Source of the DNA: Candidatus Nomurabacteria bacterium
GTDB taxonomy: Bacteria; Patescibacteriota; Minisyncoccia; Phycocordibacterales; UBA9973
DNA: 51,875 nt
Reading direction: 5' to 3'
Assembly (NCBI GenBank): GCA_943348755.1
Contig: CALQYS010000005.1
Span: 1 to 51,875 of the forward strand
How positions within the stretch are numbered: the first letter of the stretch is position 1; each line of letters opens with the position of its first letter. Position numbers and translations under genes: made by a program. Positions 13,500-21,838 of the stretch are shown piece after piece. The notes below the pieces were generated by a model that saw nothing but the letters and a program-made list of their open reading frames with translations, was not told where the DNA came from and did no database searches.

Positions 13500-14666
13500 C
13501 TAGGCGGCCTTTTTGTCTCCTTGGTCGAATGCAGCGTCGAAGGCGACGGTGCTAGGAGTGAAGTCCACGTTCATGACGTAGTTGCAGGACTCTTCGGCAC
13601 CAGCTTCGCGATCCATGCCGATGTCCTCCCATTCGACCGACAGGGGGCCGTTGTAGCTGATGTCATTCAGCGCCCGGATGATCAGTTCGAAGTTCACCGA
13701 GCCGCGGCCGATTGAGCGGAATTCCCAGAAGCGGTCGGGGTTGCCGAACTTGGTGTGACCACCAAAGACACCTGCCTTCGTCAGCGTTTCGGAGCGATAC
13801 ACGTCCTTCATGTGGACGTGGAAGATCCGGTCCGCAAACTGGCGGATGAATTCAACGTAATCCACGCCTTGATAGAGCAGGTGTGACGGGTCGTAGTTAA
13901 AGCCGAAGCGTTTGTGGTGACCCACGGCCTTGAGTGCGCGTTCAGCGCTCACAATGTCGAATGCGATCTCCGTCGGGTGCACCTCGAGCGCGAAGTAGAT
14001 GTCCTCCTGCTCGAACACGTCGAGGATCGGAAGCCACCGGTCGGCGAAGTCCTTATAGCCGGCTTCGATCATAGCGTCCGACACCGGCGGGAAACTGTAA
14101 AGAAGATGCCAGATCTTCGAGCCAGTGAAGCCGTTGACGACGCGCTTCCAGCCTTTCGGGAGCTTGGCTTTCACTTCGGCAGGCATCGCGTCGTAGAAGA
14201 TGCGGGCGGCCTTGGCCGTGAGCTTCATGAATTCGGCAGCACGCTTGCGCACGCCTTCGGGATCACCGTCACCCCAGACTTCCGGCGGTAAGATGCCCTT
14301 GTGACGTTCGTCAATGTTGTCGCATACCGCTTGACCCACCAGGTGGCAGGAGATGGCGACGCAGACAAGGTTGAAGTCCATGAGGTCGTTCCAGAGGGTT
14401 TTCACCTCTTCCGGATCGTCCACGATTTTTTGGGGATCGAAGAATTTTCCCCAGCACGGCAGTTCGACTGCCTCGTAACCAAACTTGGCGGCCTTGGCGA
14501 ACGCTTCACGACGTTCGAGGTCAGCCCACTGGCCAAGGAAGAGTGAGCAGAGACGCTTCTTCTTTTGGCGGCGGTAGTTCCAGCGGTGGTTGCGTTTCTC
14601 GATGAGGTCGCGCAACTCGCTCGCTGTCATTGTAGTTTCTTTCACACCTGCAATGCTGTTTGTCAT
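13500..14666 (-). CDS. sugar phosphate isomerase/epimerase-like TIM barrel
   Basis: A 388-residue xylose-isomerase-like (AP-endonuclease-2 superfamily) TIM barrel. Expected metal ligands are visible: Glu in ALEVHPTE, Asp/His in [12 protein letters not shown], His in IFHVHMKDV and Glu in SVEWEDIG. These enzymes isomerise or epimerise sugars and related polyols; the substrate is not evident. The gene is strongly GC-rich and its codon use is unlike its neighbours, so recent transfer from a GC-rich donor is likely. It has structured leader Y upstream (minus strand, 14739-14794), an A/C-rich stretch before the ATG and its own terminator. Confidence 0.9.
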   Translation of the reverse strand: MTNSIAGVKETTMTASELRDLIEKRNHRWNYRRQKKKRLCSLFLGQWADLERREAFAKAAKFGYEAVELPCWGKFFDPQKIVDDPEEVKTLWNDLMDFNLVCVAISCHLVGQAVCDNIDERHKGILPPEVWGDGDPEGVRKRAAEFMKLTAKAARIFYDAMPAEVKAKLPKGWKRVVNGFTGSKIWHLLYSFPPVSDAMIEAGYKDFADRWLPILDVFEQEDIYFALEVHPTEIAFDIVSAERALKAVGHHKRFGFNYDPSHLLYQGVDYVEFIRQFADRIFHVHMKDVYRSETLTKAGVFGGHTKFGNPDRFWEFRSIGRGSVNFELIIRALNDISYNGPLSVEWEDIGMDREAGAEESCNYVMNVDFTPSTVAFDAAFDQGDKKAA

Positions 14667-14738
14667 TTGTTGTGTTTCCCTTTGGGATGTTTACTTGTTG
14701 TCTGTTTCTATCTCTACTTCCAATACACCGCACAACAT

Positions 14739-14794
14739 GTGCGTGTGCTCGGCAGTATTCTTTTAAGTACAAAATACCCAAAAGAATACCGCCG
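14739..14794 (-). promoter_or_regulatory. structured leader, copy Y, of the isomerase gene
   Basis: On the minus strand CGGCGGTATTCTTTT (14794-14780) and AAAAGAATACTGCCG (14764-14750) make a 15-bp stem whose loop begins GGGTA. A CACACGCAC-type hairpin and a TGCGGTG ... GGAAGTA block follow toward the gene. This parallels leader X of the lipoprotein gene, with paired changes in the stem. The rest of 14667-14950 holds no gene I can support. Confidence 0.65.
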
Positions 14795-14950
14795 AAAGGT
14801 GAGGAAACAGCCAACAAAACAATGTTTTTAAAGGTACAAGTCTCGCAAAGTATTACCACAAATTTTCACTTTTTGCAAGTCCTGTGGGGCGGCTGAGTTT
14901 TACCCAGTTTATTTGATATAAAAGTATTATTTTTATGTTAAAATTAAATA

Positions 14951-15712
14951 GTGGCTAAGAAGTTTACTATAATTATCACTTTAGTTCTTTTCCTTTTTGG
15001 AACTTTTTTTGTGTTTAATAAATTTATGAATAATGAAAACAAAGATGTGCAGATTATTCCCATCGAACATGCCTCAATGGTGCTCAAGTGGGGAGGCAAG
15101 GTTATCTATGTTGACCCGGTGGGTGGGGCAGGAGCTTTTACTGGACAGCTGGCGCCAGATTTGATTTTGCTGACAGATATTCATCCTGATCATTTTGATC
15201 TAAAGACTTTGGAGTCTGTTTCAAAGACAAAAACTGATATAATCGCTGCCATGCCTTTGGCATATCTTTTCCCAGACACAGTTGCTGGGACTTTGTATGT
15301 TATGAAAAACGGACAGCATACGACTAAGCAAGGTTTCAAACTAGAAGCTGTCCCGATGTATAATTTGCCAGAGAAAGCAGACAGTTACCATACTAAGGGG
15401 CGGGGGAATGGTTATATTGTAGAGTCAAAAGGCAAGAGAGTTTATATTTCTGGCGATACTTCTGATACCCCAGAAATGGAGAACCTAAAAAATATTGATA
15501 TCGCTTTTGTATGCATGAATTTACCTTATACGATGAGTGTGGAAGAAGCTGCAAAGGGAGTCCTCGCTTTTAAACCAAAACAAGTCTATCCATATCATTA
15601 CCGTGGGACAAGTGGCTTGAGCGATATAAATAAATTTAAAGAATTAGTAAATAAAGGTGATCCGAATATTGAAGTAGTCCTTTTAAACTGGTATCCAAAA
15701 TTATTAAAATAA
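14951..15712 (+). CDS. MBL-fold metal-dependent hydrolase (UlaG-like)
   Basis: A 253-residue metallo-beta-lactamase-fold hydrolase with an N-terminal membrane anchor (FTIIITLVLFLFGTFFVF), so probably acting at the outer face. Metal-binding motifs: TDIHPDHFD (HxxDH type), SGDTSDT with the bridging Asp, and YPYHYRG near the C-terminus. GTG start at 14951, with TAAAAT 6 nt upstream, the leaderless spacing seen elsewhere. The substrate is unknown; UlaG-like members include lactonases and phosphodiesterases. Confidence 0.88.
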   Translation: MAKKFTIIITLVLFLFGTFFVFNKFMNNENKDVQIIPIEHASMVLKWGGKVIYVDPVGGAGAFTGQLAPDLILLTDIHPDHFDLKTLESVSKTKTDIIAAMPLAYLFPDTVAGTLYVMKNGQHTTKQGFKLEAVPMYNLPEKADSYHTKGRGNGYIVESKGKRVYISGDTSDTPEMENLKNIDIAFVCMNLPYTMSVEEAAKGVLAFKPKQVYPYHYRGTSGLSDINKFKELVNKGDPNIEVVLLNWYPKLLK

Positions 15713-15774
15713 CTTTCCGAATTTTTTTGATGTTTTATTATTAATAGTCGAAGAATAATTGTTGTAAGTTTATT

Positions 15775-16206
15775 ATGATGAAAAAAATATTAACAGTTTC
15801 CGGTTTCCTTTCAGTCGCATCGTTTGTGATAATTCCCACATTAGCCTTAGCAGCCACGACTAACACCGCTAGCGCTACTATAGCATGTGTCGGGAGGGCA
15901 GTTGCTCTCCGTGAGAGTGCGCTTGGTACTGCAGTTAAAAATCATTCGCAGGCCTTAGAAGCTGTATATTCTACTCGCGCGATAGAGTTGGCGGGTGCAT
16001 ATTCAAACACAACAACAAAAGCATTACAGGCTGGGGTTAAGGTTGCTTGGTCTGATTTTAATAAATCTGTAAAGTCTGTTACTGAAGCCTGGAAAGCTAG
16101 CCGCAATGATGCATGGTCTACGTTTAGAACAGCAGTAAAAGCATGCAAGGCTACAGGCGATGTTTCAGATTCTGCCAATTCTTCTTCTGAAGTAAGCGGA
16201 CAATAG
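15775..16206 (+). CDS. secreted helical protein
   Basis: A 143-residue protein (start ATG 15775 or 15778) with a signal peptide ending ALAA. The mature part is almost entirely amphipathic helix, Ala/Ser/Lys-rich, with two Cys (IACVGRAVALRES ... AVKACKATG) that could close a helical hairpin. The C-terminus is Ser-rich. Similar secreted helical proteins are common in this type of genome, but their role is unknown to me. Confidence 0.75.
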   Translation: MMKKILTVSGFLSVASFVIIPTLALAATTNTASATIACVGRAVALRESALGTAVKNHSQALEAVYSTRAIELAGAYSNTTTKALQAGVKVAWSDFNKSVKSVTEAWKASRNDAWSTFRTAVKACKATGDVSDSANSSSEVSGQ

Positions 16207-16214
16207 AGTTTAAT

Positions 16215-17255
16215 TTAGAAAATTCTAAGGAAAAGATTGAATAGATTTATTACTGGAGAAAGAATATAGTCAAACCATTTTGGTTTGTGGATTTTGTAGT
16301 CAAATAAAACTGTCTCCTTCTTCCATTCTTCTGCAATGTTTGAAAGTCTGGAGACCACTTCCTTATCCTTGAAGAAAATACCAACCTCAGAGTTAAAATC
16401 AAAAGAAAAAAAGTCTAGATTCTGTGACCCGACCATGGCTTCTTGTCCGTCGATAATAATAGCTTTAGCGTGATTCATGTTTTTTTCTATGAAAAACTTA
16501 ATACCTAATTTTGATAGTTTATAAATATAGAAATAATTTACACGATCAACGATCAAATGGTCGGTATTTCCTGGCACCAATACTTCTACATTTACTCCGC
16601 GTAGTACTGCCTGGTGTAGCGCGGCAGAGAGCCAACGTTTCGGTATAAAATAGGGTGTAATCAATACGATGCTACTGTTGGCCTTGTTTAAATATTTTTT
16701 GTAAATTCTTTTAAAGTGGAATTTTTCTTTAACCGGAGAATGTTCTACTATCCAAGTGTCCGTTTTTTCATCTTTGGGTTTTTTGTTTTTAGGAAGCAAG
16801 AGAGAGTCCTTGCCTCCCGCATTTATGTAAGACTTGGCGAATGATACGACTGCTTTTTTTACCAGACGACCTTTCACTTTAACCATCAAATCATTCCAAA
16901 ATCTAGATCCCTGATGAAGGTTGACACCCCCAATGAAGGCCACACGTTCGTCTACAATTAAAACTTTCCGGTGCATACGATGGAGCAAATAAGAAAGTGA
17001 GAGTATTTCTACTCCAGCTTCTTTCAACTGAGAGACTGCTTGTTCATTTAATCCCGCACTTCCGATAGAGTCTAATATTAGCCTTACCCGCAAGCCCTGT
17101 GTGGCCTTTTCCTTTAATATGTTTAAGAAGTCAAACTCCTTTATGTCATCTTGGAAAATATACATTTCCAGATAGATAGATTTTCTGGCGTTTGACATGG
17201 ATCCGAACATGGCTTTCCATGCTTTTTCCGAATTTGTGAAAAACTTATATTTCAT
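16215..17255 (-). CDS. phospholipase D / cardiolipin synthase-like protein
   Basis: A 346-residue protein with two HKD motifs: HRKVLIVDERVAFIGG in the first half and HAKAIIIDGQEAMVGSQN in the second. This is the arrangement of cardiolipin synthases and PLD-type phosphatidyltransferases. There is no N-terminal membrane pair, unlike many ClsA proteins, but a short hydrophobic C-terminus (SPVINLFNLFLRIF). ATG 17255 is chosen over GTG 17270 because TATAAT ends 6 nt before it and would overlap the longer reading frame. Divergent from the small basic gene at 17299. Confidence 0.93.
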   Translation of the reverse strand: MKYKFFTNSEKAWKAMFGSMSNARKSIYLEMYIFQDDIKEFDFLNILKEKATQGLRVRLILDSIGSAGLNEQAVSQLKEAGVEILSLSYLLHRMHRKVLIVDERVAFIGGVNLHQGSRFWNDLMVKVKGRLVKKAVVSFAKSYINAGGKDSLLLPKNKKPKDEKTDTWIVEHSPVKEKFHFKRIYKKYLNKANSSIVLITPYFIPKRWLSAALHQAVLRGVNVEVLVPGNTDHLIVDRVNYFYIYKLSKLGIKFFIEKNMNHAKAIIIDGQEAMVGSQNLDFFSFDFNSEVGIFFKDKEVVSRLSNIAEEWKKETVLFDYKIHKPKWFDYILSPVINLFNLFLRIF

Positions 17256-17261
17256 GATGAC

Positions 17262-17267
17262 ATTATA
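17262..17267 (-). promoter_or_regulatory. -10 box, leaderless spacing (PLD gene)
   Basis: TATAAT on the minus strand, 6 nt before the ATG at 17255. Confidence 0.6.
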
Positions 17268-17286
17268 CACGAGTTGATAAATGTGC

Positions 17287-17292
17287 TATAGT
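17287..17292 (+). promoter_or_regulatory. -10 box, leaderless spacing (40-residue gene)
   Basis: TATAGT, 6 nt before the ATG at 17299; divergent from the PLD promoter. Confidence 0.5.
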
Positions 17293-17298
17293 GTCCAC

Positions 17299-17421
17299 AT
17301 GGCAAAAAGAGATACAACACTCAGTCCTAAAAACAGGTCAAGGCATTCTCATAAGACCAAAAAAAGGCTGGCGATAAAAAAAGCGATGCTCGCTAAGAAA
17401 GCGTTACGCAAAATTAAATAA
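17299..17421 (+). CDS. 40-residue highly basic protein
   Basis: MAKRDTTLSPKNRSRHSHKT followed by a Lys/Arg-rich helix ending LRKIK: 40 residues, about half of them basic. The composition is that of a small ribosome- or nucleic-acid-associated protein. It has a TATAGT box at leaderless spacing and is followed 15 nt later by msrB. Identity unknown, but coding is likely. Confidence 0.6.
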   Translation: MAKRDTTLSPKNRSRHSHKTKKRLAIKKAMLAKKALRKIK

Positions 17422-17436
17422 ATTCCATCATTTAAA

Positions 17437-17841
17437 ATGACAAATAATAATATTACGGAGGAGGAATGGAAGAAAAAATTAACTCCCGAGCAGTATAGGG
17501 TTTTACGCGAGGGTGGGACAGAGGTTCCGTTTTCAGGTGAATTTGTTGATTCAAATGAAAAAGGAATGTATGCTTGTGCCGCTTGTGGCAACCAGTTGTT
17601 TTCATCTGATACAAAATTTGAGTCGACCACATTCGGGTTGCGTGGCTGGCCAGCATTTACGAATCCTGTTAATTTGGAAAATATTGAGCTCCGAGAAGAT
17701 GATTCTATGGGGATGAGGCGTACCGAAGTGCTTTGCAAGAATTGTGGTTCACATCTGGGTCATGTTTTTGATGAAGATCATGGCGATAAAGGTGACAAGC
17801 ATTACTGTATTAATTCTACTTGTTTGGCATTGAAAAAATAA
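17437..17841 (+). CDS. msrB: peptide-methionine (R)-S-oxide reductase
   Basis: A 134-residue MsrB that reduces methionine-R-sulfoxide in proteins. Zinc ligands are the two CxxC pairs CAAC and CKNC; substrate-binding WPAF and the catalytic Cys in HYCINS are present. No signal peptide, so cytoplasmic. It is immediately followed by msrA (2-nt gap), a complete stereospecific repair pair. Confidence 0.97.
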   Translation: MTNNNITEEEWKKKLTPEQYRVLREGGTEVPFSGEFVDSNEKGMYACAACGNQLFSSDTKFESTTFGLRGWPAFTNPVNLENIELREDDSMGMRRTEVLCKNCGSHLGHVFDEDHGDKGDKHYCINSTCLALKK

Positions 17842-17843
17842 TT

Positions 17844-18329
17844 ATGAAAAAAATAGTACTAGCGGGCGGGTGCTTTTGGGGTTTAGAGGATTTAATCAGG
17901 AAACAGGCGGGAGTATTAAATACTACTGTGGGTTATACGGGCGGCAAGGTAGAGAATCCTACATATCATAACCATGAGGGTCATGCGGAAGCGGTAGAGA
18001 TAGAATATGATGAAACAAAAACTTCATACAAAAACTTACTTGATTTATTTTTCCAAATACACAATCCGACGACTTTAAATCAGCAGGGGAATGATCGAGG
18101 CACTTCCTATCGTTCAGCGATATTTTATGGAAATGAGGAAGAGAAAAGAGAGGGAGAAAATTTCATAAATATCGTGAATAAATCAAAGCGCTGGAAGGAC
18201 CCAGTGGCCACAACTTTAGAACCACTGACCAAGTTTTATCCGGCGGAAGAGTACCATCAAGACTATTTGGAGAAGAATCCGGGTGGGTACACTTGCCATG
18301 CGATATACTTTGATAGTTATCTCAAATGA
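17844..18329 (+). CDS. msrA: peptide-methionine (S)-S-oxide reductase
   Basis: A 161-residue MsrA. The catalytic GGCFWG is at residues about 8-13, followed by TVGYTGG, NPTYHNHEGHAEAVEI and the YHQDYL motif. It reduces methionine-S-sulfoxide. ATG 17844 is chosen because the protein then begins exactly at the conserved KKIVLAGGCFWG; the upstream extension would overlap msrB. Cytoplasmic. Confidence 0.97.
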   Translation: MKKIVLAGGCFWGLEDLIRKQAGVLNTTVGYTGGKVENPTYHNHEGHAEAVEIEYDETKTSYKNLLDLFFQIHNPTTLNQQGNDRGTSYRSAIFYGNEEEKREGENFINIVNKSKRWKDPVATTLEPLTKFYPAEEYHQDYLEKNPGGYTCHAIYFDSYLK

Positions 18330-18350
18330 GTGTATGATATTTCCATTCAG

Positions 18351-18824
18351 ATGAAGGTAAAAAATTCGTCAAAAGCAGGGAAAAAAGTGGTGATGGTAAG
18401 CGGGGGATTTGATCCTGTGCACATAGGGCATGTGCGCATGTTTGAAGAAGCCAAAAAACTAGGGGACAAACTTATCGTATTATTAAACAACGACAACTGG
18501 CTCAGGCTGAAAAAGGGCTATGTATTCATGGAGGAGCAGGAACGAAAAGAAATCATTAAGGCTTTTAAGGCTGTAGATGAAGTTATTTTGACTAGTCACG
18601 GACCAAATACAAAAGACATAAGTATAAGTAAGGACTTGAAGTCCATTCATCCAGATATTTTCGCTAAAGGAGGGGATCGCAACGTGAGCAATATTCCAAC
18701 TCCAGAAGTTTTGGTATGCCAAGAAATAGGTTGCGAAATAGTAAATGATGTAGGCTTTGGGGGCAAGGTGCAGAGCTCCTCGGAACTGGTGAAAAAAGCG
18801 CTAAAGAGAAAAAGCAATTCATGA
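18351..18824 (+). CDS. cytidylyltransferase-like nucleotidyltransferase
   Basis: A 157-residue nucleotidyltransferase-fold protein with the HxGH signature (GGFDPVHIGHVRMFEEAKKLG) and a later GGDRNVSNIPTPE region. Homologues include glycerol-3-phosphate cytidylyltransferase and the RfaE2/HldE adenylyltransferase domain; the substrate is probably a sugar or polyol phosphate. ATG 18351 is preferred over GTG 18330. It overlaps the following HAD phosphatase by 4 nt, suggesting consecutive steps in activated-sugar metabolism. Confidence 0.88.
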   Translation: MKVKNSSKAGKKVVMVSGGFDPVHIGHVRMFEEAKKLGDKLIVLLNNDNWLRLKKGYVFMEEQERKEIIKAFKAVDEVILTSHGPNTKDISISKDLKSIHPDIFAKGGDRNVSNIPTPEVLVCQEIGCEIVNDVGFGGKVQSSSELVKKALKRKSNS

Positions 18825-19579
18825 AACCCTTAGATCAGATTTTAAAAGCAGATATCAAAAACATCAAAATGATTGTTTTGGATGTAGATGGAGTACTTGT
18901 GCCGAGGGGTACAAAGATAAAACAAGCGGGAAATACTACTACTTTAGAGACTAAAGTGATTGCCGATAAGCAGATAGAACAGATAAAAGCTTTAAATGAG
19001 AGAGGATTTTTGATTAATATTAGCTCCGGTAGAGGTTTATATATGTTGCAAGAGATGTTCCGAGGGATTCTACCCTTTGTGAGTCTGACCTATGAGAATG
19101 GTAGTGCAACTTGGTATCAAGGGAAAGTGTACCAGCATGTAAATAGTTTTAAATACTTGAAGGATGTGTTTCCAAAATTAAAAAAAGCGGTGAGTGATAA
19201 TAAAGATGTCAAAGGCTTTGAGCCGAAAGAATTCATCATCACCATCCACTGTGAAAAACAAGTGCCAGAAATAGAGGAAATAGTGAAAAAAGAAAAAGGG
19301 CTTGTCACTATCTGGAATGGCGAAGCGTACGACATTCAAATAGCTAAAGATCAGACCAAGGCCGTGGGTCTCCGGCATGTGATGGAGATATTTAAATTAA
19401 AGAAAGAGAATGTGATGGCAATCGGGGACAATTACAATGATGCGGAACTCTTAGCAGAGAGCGGACTGTCCATATCGGCAGACAAGGAAAGAGTGCAAGG
19501 GAAGTTTTACGTTCCTCTCGAAAGCGAGTTACTGCCTGCGGATCTACTTATGCAAAAAATCTTAGAATTAAGCAGCTGA
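18821..19579 (+). CDS. HAD-superfamily phosphatase (Cof-like)
   Basis: A 252-residue HAD hydrolase: motif I VLDVDGVLVP, motif II NISSGRG, a cap domain in the middle (about residues 85-190), a Lys in AKDQTKAVG and motif IV AIGDNYNDAELLAESG. It dephosphorylates a small phosphorylated substrate. Its start overlaps the nucleotidyltransferase gene by 4 nt, so the two are one unit. Its end overlaps the convergent response regulator by 12 nt. Confidence 0.9.
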   Translation: MKPLDQILKADIKNIKMIVLDVDGVLVPRGTKIKQAGNTTTLETKVIADKQIEQIKALNERGFLINISSGRGLYMLQEMFRGILPFVSLTYENGSATWYQGKVYQHVNSFKYLKDVFPKLKKAVSDNKDVKGFEPKEFIITIHCEKQVPEIEEIVKKEKGLVTIWNGEAYDIQIAKDQTKAVGLRHVMEIFKLKKENVMAIGDNYNDAELLAESGLSISADKERVQGKFYVPLESELLPADLLMQKILELSS

Positions 19580-20002
19580 GGATTCTGATTCTGAAGGGTC
19601 GTCCGTTTTTATTCTAAGTTTGTCGATTAAATTATACAGCACATTTATTTCAGCTGGTTTTGATAATAGAAAAGCACCTAAATCTCTAGCTGCTGGTCCC
19701 AATGATCTATCAGTATCAGTTGTATATAATATTATAGGTATAGTTGTATTGGTTTCACGAATTTTTCTTATTGCCTCAATTCCTGACATTCCAGGCATAG
19801 TATTATCCGTAATTATAAATTCAGCATTAAAAGTCAAAGCTGAAAATTTGTCCATGAGAGCCTGTCCATCCACTACAGTTTCTACGGAGCTGTATCTGCG
19901 ACCAAGCAATAATTTCAATATTCTTAGTATAGCTGGATCGTCATCCGCAACCAACAGTCTTAAATTTATTTTTTCTGGTCCCTTTATTTCTTCATGTGAC
20001 AT
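19568..20002 (-). CDS. stand-alone response regulator receiver protein
   Basis: A 144-residue single-domain receiver: acidic pocket VADDDPA, phospho-acceptor Asp in FIITDNTMPGMSG, Thr in LYTTDTD and Lys in LLSKPAE. No output domain, so a CheY-like switch acting through protein contacts. ATG 20002 is chosen because TATAAT ends 7 nt before it. No sensor kinase lies nearby. Confidence 0.9.
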   Translation of the reverse strand: MSHEEIKGPEKINLRLLVADDDPAILRILKLLLGRRYSSVETVVDGQALMDKFSALTFNAEFIITDNTMPGMSGIEAIRKIRETNTTIPIILYTTDTDRSLGPAARDLGAFLLSKPAEINVLYNLIDKLRIKTDDPSESESSAA

Positions 20003-20009
20003 AGTGCCA

Positions 20010-20026
20010 ATTATATATGTTATAAT
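20010..20026. promoter_or_regulatory. back-to-back -10 boxes of the response regulator and hpf
   Basis: Minus-strand TATAAT at 20015-20010 (7 nt before ATG 20002) and plus-strand TATAAT at 20021-20026 (6 nt before ATG 20033). The two divergent promoters are only a few bases apart and both predict leaderless mRNAs. Confidence 0.65.
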
Positions 20027-20032
20027 ATAAGT

Positions 20033-20434
20033 ATGCAAATCAATCTACAAGGTAAAAATATAGAGCTGACTGAGGCTATTAAAGATTATGTTTCAAAGAG
20101 GGTTACTAATTTAGAAAAGTTACTTACAAGGATCGAAGGAAGTGGGGGAAGAGTAATGGCGAACTTTGAGGTCAGTAAGTCCACGAATCACCATAAAGCA
20201 GGAGAGGTTTTTCATGCTGACTGTTTAATAAGAATAGATGGCAAGGAATTTTATAGCAGCGCAGAGAAAGAGGATCTATATGCAGCTGTAGATGACGTGA
20301 AGGATAGTTTGTATAATGAAATAAATAAAAACAAAGACCGAACACAGACCCTGTTTAAACGAGGTGGGGCCAGTATCAAAAAAATGTTAAAAGGTCTATC
20401 CAGACGTAATCCTTTTACTTCTAAAAAATATTAG
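20033..20434 (+). CDS. hpf: ribosome hibernation promoting factor (HPF/YfiA)
   Basis: A 133-residue HPF/YfiA protein: the N-terminal beta-alpha-beta domain (MQINLQGKNIELTEAIKDYV ... KEFYSSAEKEDLYAAVDDV) ends near residue 95 and is followed by a short basic tail. It binds the small ribosomal subunit and stores ribosomes during low growth. It lacks the C-terminal dimerisation domain of long HPF. Its 3' end overlaps fmt (convergent) by 14 nt. Confidence 0.93.
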   Translation: MQINLQGKNIELTEAIKDYVSKRVTNLEKLLTRIEGSGGRVMANFEVSKSTNHHKAGEVFHADCLIRIDGKEFYSSAEKEDLYAAVDDVKDSLYNEINKNKDRTQTLFKRGGASIKKMLKGLSRRNPFTSKKY

Positions 20435-21239
20435 ATTTTACAAAATCCTGGTATTTTAGTTCTTTTTTACCTTCCGGTAATACTTTTTTGATTACAAATT
20501 GATTATTTTCTAAAGTTGCGTCAGTTATTATTACTCTTTTACCGTTTTGGAAGAAAAATGTGCGGGGCCATAGGGTGTAAGCCCTGAATTTTCTCCAATT
20601 TTGCATAGGATCATCATCTAGTTTAATCTCTCCCTCAGATTTCATTATCTTTTTTACATACGTAGCTTGGCTGTGGTCTTGTTCTTTTGGCTTAATTTTT
20701 CCGACAACAAATTCAGGTATAGTTTTTATTAGCAATTCCGCTCCCAAGTCCGCAAGCTTTTTCTCTAAGTTTGTAACAGATTCATCGCCTTTAAGTTTTA
20801 ATTTCTCTTGTGCCAAGATTGGCCCGTGATCCATTTCTTCATCGATTTTTATTATGGTTACACCAGTTTCAATATCCCCATTCAAAATAGGGGCCACAAT
20901 GGGGGATGGCCCACGATACTTTGGCAACAAGGAAGGATGAATATTGATTGTACCCAACTTTGGTAATTCTAAAATTCCTTTTGAAATTATTTTTCCATAA
21001 GAAACTACTACAAAAAGATCGAAAGTACCTTTTAGATCAGCCATATTTTGGATGTATGGAACATTATTTTTTTCTGCCCAGATTTTGGTTGGCGGTTGGG
21101 TTATTTCTAAATTTCTTCCACTTGGTTTATCGGGATTGCAGATAATGAGTGTAGGCACTAAACCATTCTCGCGTAGTTTATCCAGTGTAGGGACAGATAG
21201 CGGCTCACCGCCGAAAAATACAAAGTTCATTTTATTCAT
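20421..21239 (-). CDS. fmt: methionyl-tRNA formyltransferase
   Basis: A 272-residue Fmt that formylates initiator Met-tRNA. It has FFGGEPLSVPTL, the catalytic core NIHPSLLPKYRGPSP and the Asp in EEMDHGPIL. At 272 residues it is shorter than the usual roughly 310; the C-terminal RNA-binding domain (AYTLWPRTFFFQNGKRV) is trimmed. It overlaps def by 4 nt, so deformylase and formyltransferase are coupled, the usual pairing. Confidence 0.95.
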   Translation of the reverse strand: MNKMNFVFFGGEPLSVPTLDKLRENGLVPTLIICNPDKPSGRNLEITQPPTKIWAEKNNVPYIQNMADLKGTFDLFVVVSYGKIISKGILELPKLGTINIHPSLLPKYRGPSPIVAPILNGDIETGVTIIKIDEEMDHGPILAQEKLKLKGDESVTNLEKKLADLGAELLIKTIPEFVVGKIKPKEQDHSQATYVKKIMKSEGEIKLDDDPMQNWRKFRAYTLWPRTFFFQNGKRVIITDATLENNQFVIKKVLPEGKKELKYQDFVKSNIF

Positions 21240-21838
21240 TTTAGTTCTTCTGCTTTCACATCTTTAGCGTGGTCGATAAAAAGTATTCCATTTAGATGAT
21301 CTGTTTCATGCTGAAAAATCTGTGCCAGCAGTCCTGATCCGCCACGGGTGAATTTCTTGCCATTTTCGTCATATGCTGACACTGTCGCCTTTTTAGATCG
21401 AAAAGTCTTTCCATAAAGTGGGCGAACTGAAAGGCAACCTTCTGGCACCCAATTTTTCTCTCTGGAAAGTTTAGAAATTTTTGGGTTGATGAAAACCATA
21501 TCTTTTACGGCAGGATCTTTTAGGTCTTCGAGGGCAGAATTTCCCGAACGGGGTCTCTCGAAGGGCGACGGCCCGAGAGGGAGCGCTGATTCAGCAGAAT
21601 CAGACAGCGACCCCGTGCGGGGAGATTCTGCCCGGAGAACTTTGCCAGATACAACAAAAATTCGCAGTGAATATCCGATCTGTGGCGCTGCTATGGCCAC
21701 ACCGTCATCTTGGCTTTTGAGCGCTTCGGACATTTCTTTCAGCACCTTCTTTATTTTAGCTGTTTTGATATCAGCAACTAGGACTTCTTTTGCTACATTT
21801 CTTAATACTTTTTCATCTTTTTGAAGAATTTTCTTCAT
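21236..21838 (-). CDS. def: peptide deformylase with an in-frame palindromic insert
   Basis: A 200-residue deformylase. Conserved motifs are present: GVAIAAPQIG (motif 1), EGCLSVRP (motif 2, metal Cys) and HETDH (motif 3, HExxH). Between the strand RIFVVSGKV and DMVFINPKI lies an extra segment of about 33 residues (SPRTGSLSDSAESALPLGP...), Ser/Pro/Gly-rich and encoded by a 100-bp palindrome at 21533-21632. Normal deformylases have only a short loop there, so the insert should sit on the surface away from the metal site. The start touches the hisS stop without a gap. Confidence 0.95.
   Translation of the reverse strand: MKKILQKDEKVLRNVAKEVLVADIKTAKIKKVLKEMSEALKSQDDGVAIAAPQIGYSLRIFVVSGKVLRAESPRTGSLSDSAESALPLGPSPFERPRSGNSALEDLKDPAVKDMVFINPKISKLSREKNWVPEGCLSVRPLYGKTFRSKKATVSAYDENGKKFTRGGSGLLAQIFQHETDHLNGILFIDHAKDVKAEELK
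21533..21632. repeat. 100-bp palindromic element inside def
   Basis: Outer arms GGCAGAAT/ATTCTGCC, then CCCG/CGGG and ACGGGGTC/GACCCCGT. Inner hairpins are CTCTCG/CGAGAG and CTGATTC-agca-GAATCAG. It is much richer in GC than the gene and is read through in frame. It has the same length as the palindrome in the methyltransferase gene at 45580. Confidence 0.75.

Noticed and set aside
9600-14900. Integron cassette array
   Set aside because: Single-gene units with hairpins are suggestive, but I see no tyrosine integrase and no attC-type core sites (RYYYAAC/GTTRRRY) at the unit ends.
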